Shown here piece after piece: positions 23,095-25,989 of a stretch of DNA of 25,989 nt. Location: assembly GCA_038757905.1 (NCBI GenBank), contig JBCDGG010000072.1:1-25989 (forward strand). The letters run 5' to 3'. A program made the position numbers and the translations under genes. The DNA comes from HLUCCA09 sp038757905 (lineage in GTDB: Bacteria; Pseudomonadota; Alphaproteobacteria; Rhodobacterales; Rhodobacteraceae). The notes below the pieces were generated by a model that saw only the letters and a list, made by a program, of their open reading frames with translations, was not told the DNA's origin and searched no databases. Within the stretch, counting starts at the first letter, position 1. Every line of letters begins with the position of its first letter.

Positions 23095-24417
23095 TCAGAT
23101 ATCGAGCGTGTGATCGCGTTCCCAACGGCTGAAGTGGGAGACGAAACTGTTCCATTCCTGATGCTTCAGCTTCACGAACGCGGCCGAGAACTCCTCCCCC
23201 ATCGCGGCCTTCAATACCTTGTCCTTCTCGAACGCGCGCAGGGCGTCGAGCAGGTTGAGCGGCAGCTTCGGCGCGCCGCGTACCTTGTGTCCCTCGGCAT
23301 ACATGTCGATGTCGTAGCGCTTGCCCGGGTCGGCCTTGCTGCGCAGGCCGGATATCCCGGCCGCGATGATCGCGGCCTGCAGCAGATAGGGGTTGGCCGC
23401 CCCGTCGGCGAGGCGCAGCTCGAACCGCCCCGGCCCGGGAACGCGCACCATATGCGTACGGTTGTTGCCCGTCCACGTGACGGTGTTCGGGGCCCAGGTG
23501 GCGCCGGACAGAGTGACGGGCGCATTGATCCGCTTGTAGCTGTTCACCGTCGGGTTGGTGATCGCCGCCATGGCCGTGGCATGCTTCATCACCCCTCCCA
23601 GGAACTGCGCCCCCGCGTCCGACAGGCCCAGCTCGCCCGTCGGGCCCTTGCCCTTGTCGGTGGCGAACAGGTTCTTGCTGCCCTTCTTGTCCCAGACCGA
23701 AATGTGGGTGTGACAGCCGTTGCCCGTCAGGCCCTCCACCGGTTTTGGCATGAAGGTGGCGCGCAGGCCGTGCTTCTCGGCCACCGACTTCACCATGAAC
23801 TTGAAGAACGAGTGCCGGTCGGCCGTGGTCAGGGCATCGGCAAAGTCCCAGTTCATCTCGAACTGGCCATTCGCGTCTTCATGGTCGTTCTGGTAAGGGC
23901 CCCAGCCGAGCTGCAGCATGTAATCGCAGATCTCCGCGATCACGTCGTAACGGCGCATGACCGCCTGCTGGTCGTAGCACGGCTTCTCGGCCGTGTCGTA
24001 CTCGTCGCTGATCGCGGAGCCGTCCGGCAGGAGCAGGAAGAATTCTGCCTCGATGCCGGTCTTGACGTACATGCCGTCGGCCTCTGCCTCGGCTGCGAGG
24101 CGGCGCAGCACGTTCCGCGGCGCCTGGGCCACATCCGCGCCGTCCATCTGCGGGTTCGCGGCGACCCAGGCGACATCGGGCTTCCAGGGCAGTTGGATCA
24201 CCGAAGCCGGGTCCGGCACGGCCAGCATATCCGGATGGGCCGGCGTCATGTCGAGCCATGTGGCAAAGCCCGCGAACCCGGCCCCTTCCTCCTGCATGTC
24301 GGCGATGGCCTGCGCGGGGACAAGCTTGGCCCGCTGCCCCCCGAACAGATCAGTGAAGGAAATCATGAAATATTTGACTTTGTTGTCTTTCGCGAACTTT
24401 GCGAGATCCTTGGCCAT
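23095..24417 (-). CDS. gmaS: Glutamine synthetase-family ligase, probable gamma-glutamylmethylamide synthetase
   Basis: A 440-residue cytoplasmic enzyme of the glutamine synthetase fold, of the branch usually labelled type III glutamate-ammonia ligase (GlnT). In roseobacters and methylotrophs this branch includes GmaS, which joins glutamate and methylamine with ATP. Catalytic-domain motifs are GIEAEFFLL, NDHEDANGQFEMNW, GNGCHTHISVW, NSYKRI, and RVPGPGRFELRLADGAANPYL. A short beta-grasp domain occupies about 1-100. AGGGA lies about 9 nt before ATG 24417. It follows the LysE gene by 18 nt and an mgsC-like gene further up, which favours GmaS over a plain ammonia ligase; the alternative name is glnT. 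The substrate assignment is from context. Confidence 0.82.
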   Translation of the reverse strand: MAKDLAKFAKDNKVKYFMISFTDLFGGQRAKLVPAQAIADMQEEGAGFAGFATWLDMTPAHPDMLAVPDPASVIQLPWKPDVAWVAANPQMDGADVAQAPRNVLRRLAAEAEADGMYVKTGIEAEFFLLLPDGSAISDEYDTAEKPCYDQQAVMRRYDVIAEICDYMLQLGWGPYQNDHEDANGQFEMNWDFADALTTADRHSFFKFMVKSVAEKHGLRATFMPKPVEGLTGNGCHTHISVWDKKGSKNLFATDKGKGPTGELGLSDAGAQFLGGVMKHATAMAAITNPTVNSYKRINAPVTLSGATWAPNTVTWTGNNRTHMVRVPGPGRFELRLADGAANPYLLQAAIIAAGISGLRSKADPGKRYDIDMYAEGHKVRGAPKLPLNLLDALRAFEKDKVLKAAMGEEFSAAFVKLKHQEWNSFVSHFSRWERDHTLDI

Positions 24418-24435
24418 CGTCGTTCCCTGTGTTGC

Positions 24436-25047
24436 CTATCGTGTCGCCATCGCCGCGGCGGCGCCGCCCATAGTGGAGGCCGAGATGCGGTTGGCGATGC
24501 GCCGCGCGCGGGGCGAGGTCAGAAGCCGCCGCGCCCAGTTGGCCGCAAAGGCCCATACGAGGTCGACCGTGACGAGCACCACCAGCATGACGATCACAAG
24601 CTGCGCCCAGCCGCCGACCGTGATCGCGGTCAGATCGACGAGCGCGGGCAGAAGCGCGACGTAGAACACCATGATCTTGGGGTTGCCGAGCGTGACCGCG
24701 AGGCCCGCGCCGAACATGCCCCAGGCGGAGCGGGCGGAGGGCAGGTCCGCCTTTGTTTCGGGGTCGCTCCGCCACATGCCCCAGGCGAGCCAGAGCAGAT
24801 AGGCGATGCCGAGCCACTTGAGCACCAGAAACACGCCGGAGGCTTTGGCGGCGATCGCCGACAGGCCGAGGACGGCGCAGGTCAGCCAGATGACCTCGCC
24901 GATCCACATGGCCGACAGAAACGGCAGGACGGAGCGCAGGCCGCCGGTCAACACACGCGCCGTCAGGGCGGCGATGGAAGGGCCGGGCGAGCCCGCCGTT
25001 ACGGCAAGCGCCAACCCGAAGAAGAACAGGGTCGTCACATCGAGCAT
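24436..25047 (-). CDS. LysE/RhtB family exporter
   Basis: A 203-residue inner-membrane protein of the LysE family with about six hydrophobic helices and the family motif AVTAGSPGPS (about 15-24). A second recognisable part is GAGLAVTLGNPKIMVFYVALLP. Such proteins export amino acids or similar small molecules. It lies inside a minus-strand unit between the mgsC-like gene (92 nt upstream) and the gmaS-like gene (18 nt downstream), so its substrate may be an intermediate or by-product of methylamine metabolism; that is inference. The binding site before the ATG is weak. Confidence 0.88.
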   Translation of the reverse strand: MLDVTTLFFFGLALAVTAGSPGPSIAALTARVLTGGLRSVLPFLSAMWIGEVIWLTCAVLGLSAIAAKASGVFLVLKWLGIAYLLWLAWGMWRSDPETKADLPSARSAWGMFGAGLAVTLGNPKIMVFYVALLPALVDLTAITVGGWAQLVIVMLVVLVTVDLVWAFAANWARRLLTSPRARRIANRISASTMGGAAAAMATR

Positions 25048-25139
25048 TGCGGGAATCCGAAGGTTGCTGCAGATCGGCCCATCAGGTCACCAAGGGGCGC
25101 CCGGTTCAAGCCTGTTTCGGCCAGTCACCTTGAGCCCCA

Positions 25140-25989
25140 TCAGGATTTCCCGGGATACCAGTCCGTCCCCGCAAGGGGGACCTTCGCCATCGCCGCCGCT
25201 TCCAGCGTCAGGGCGCACAGATCCTCGGGTTCGAGGTTCAGAACGTGGTTCTTGCCGCAGGCGCGGGCGAGCGTCTGGGCCTCCAGCGTCATCACCTTGA
25301 GGTAATTGCGCAGACGGCGCCCGCCTTCGACGGGGTCGAGCCGTTTCTCCAACTCCGGGTCCTGCGTGTTGATGCCCGCCGGATCCGCGCCCTCGTGCCA
25401 GTCGTCATAGGCGCCCGCCGTGGTGCCGAGGCGCTGGTAGTCGGCCTCCCATTTGGGATCGTTGTCGCCGAGCGCGATCAGCGCCGCCGTGCCGATGGAC
25501 ACCGCATCGGCGCCGAGGGCCAGCGCCTTGGCGACATCGGCGCCGGTCCGGATCCCGCCGGAGACGACCAGCTGCACCTCGCGGTGCATATCGAGCTCCT
25601 GCAGCGCGCGGACGGCTTCCGGGATGCAGGCCAGGATCGGCTGGCCGACATGTTCGATGAACACGTCCTGCGTGGCCGCCGTGCCCCCCTGCATCCCGTC
25701 CAGCACCACGACATCGGCGCCGGCCTTGACCGCCAGCGCGGTATCGAAATAGGGCCGGGCGCCGCCGATCTTGACGTAGATCGGCACGCGCCAGCCCGTG
25801 ATCTCGCGCAACTCGAGGATCTTGATCTCCATATCGTCCGGCCCGGTCCAGTCCGGGTGGCGGCAGGCGGAGCGCTGGTCGATCCCCTTGGGCAGGTTGC
25901 GCATCTCGGCCACACGGTCCGAGATCTTCTGGCCCAGGAGCATCCCGCCGCCGCCGGGCTTGGCGCCCTGGCCGACGACGATCTCGATG
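25140..25989 (-). CDS. mgsC: FMN-binding glutamate synthase-like protein, probable N-methylglutamate synthase subunit C (5' partial)
   Basis: The last 282 residues of a protein related to the FMN domain of glutamate synthase (GltB2), running off the right edge without a start. Visible family features are GQGAKPGGGGMLLGQKIS, RHPDWTG, KIGGARPYFD, VVLDGMQGGTAATQ (flavin/substrate loop) and VVSGGIRTGADVAKALALGAD. The region that in GltB carries the three 3Fe-4S cysteines has none here. In methylamine users this subunit (MgsC) works with MgsA and MgsB to turn gamma-glutamylmethylamide into N-methylglutamate; in rhizobia the same type is called GlxD. The gmaS-like gene two positions downstream supports the first. 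The N-terminal roughly one-third is outside the window. Confidence 0.85.
   Translation of the reverse strand, partial: IEIVVGQGAKPGGGGMLLGQKISDRVAEMRNLPKGIDQRSACRHPDWTGPDDMEIKILELREITGWRVPIYVKIGGARPYFDTALAVKAGADVVVLDGMQGGTAATQDVFIEHVGQPILACIPEAVRALQELDMHREVQLVVSGGIRTGADVAKALALGADAVSIGTAALIALGDNDPKWEADYQRLGTTAGAYDDWHEGADPAGINTQDPELEKRLDPVEGGRRLRNYLKVMTLEAQTLARACGKNHVLNLEPEDLCALTLEAAAMAKVPLAGTDWYPGKS

Noticed and set aside
23068..25305. 745-codon plus-strand frame opposite gmaS, LysE and mgsC
   Set aside because: Spans three clear minus-strand genes and shows no domain of its own.

Overview
The window is GC-rich and densely coded, and it reads as chromosomal DNA of a Rhodobacteraceae/Roseobacter-type alphaproteobacterium. 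The clues are a DUF1523 protein, a small twin-transmembrane HIG1-like gene next to a PduO-type adenosyltransferase, a glutamine-synthetase-like gene beside an FMN glutamate-synthase-like gene (the N-methylglutamate/gmaS-mgs or glnT-glx type), and a hairpin ending in GGGGATATTTTC of a kind I recall between genes in this family. No tRNA, rRNA, CRISPR array, prophage or insertion sequence was found.

Layout. (1) 1-6975, a creatine/peptide-like catabolic island. It has the 3' part of a double-NBD ABC transporter ATPase and a clear creatinase on the plus strand. On the minus strand it has an M20 amidohydrolase, a family-5 solute-binding protein and a Tat-type serine hydrolase. (2) 7083-9952: a small membrane protein, a DUF1523 protein and a secreted DUF3604 (PHP-like) protein. 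(3) 10142-12475: parC on the minus strand. (4) 12684-14311: a secreted SH3b protein, a HIG1-like protein and the corrinoid adenosyltransferase. (5) 14531-21283: a three-gene cassette of DUF2126 transglutaminase, a circularly permuted ATP-grasp fused to an alpha-E domain, and a second transglutaminase. (6) 21458-21972: a decayed ammonium transporter (Amt) gene. (7) 22108-23031: an EamA/DMT exporter. (8) 23095-25989 on the minus strand: gmaS-like ligase, LysE exporter and the 3' part of an mgsC-like gene.

How they fit. The outer modules both handle methylated or organic nitrogen. Creatinase releases sarcosine and urea, and the gmaS/mgsC pair belongs to monomethylamine assimilation through gamma-glutamylmethylamide and N-methylglutamate. 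The broken Amt gene near gmaS may once have supplied ammonium or methylammonium.

The most system-like item is the transglutaminase / ATP-grasp-alpha-E / transglutaminase cassette. It looks like a peptide- or amide-bond forming and trimming system of unknown chemistry, and no Anbu proteasome-like peptidase is visible beside it. Its first gene has also lost any ordinary start codon: the conserved N-terminal domain begins at least 36 codons before the first usable TTG. Several genes have a candidate promoter of the form TTGnCC or GTGACA, then 17 nt, then TAnnnn. In two of them (the M20 hydrolase and parC) it lies so close to the ATG that the mRNA would be leaderless.
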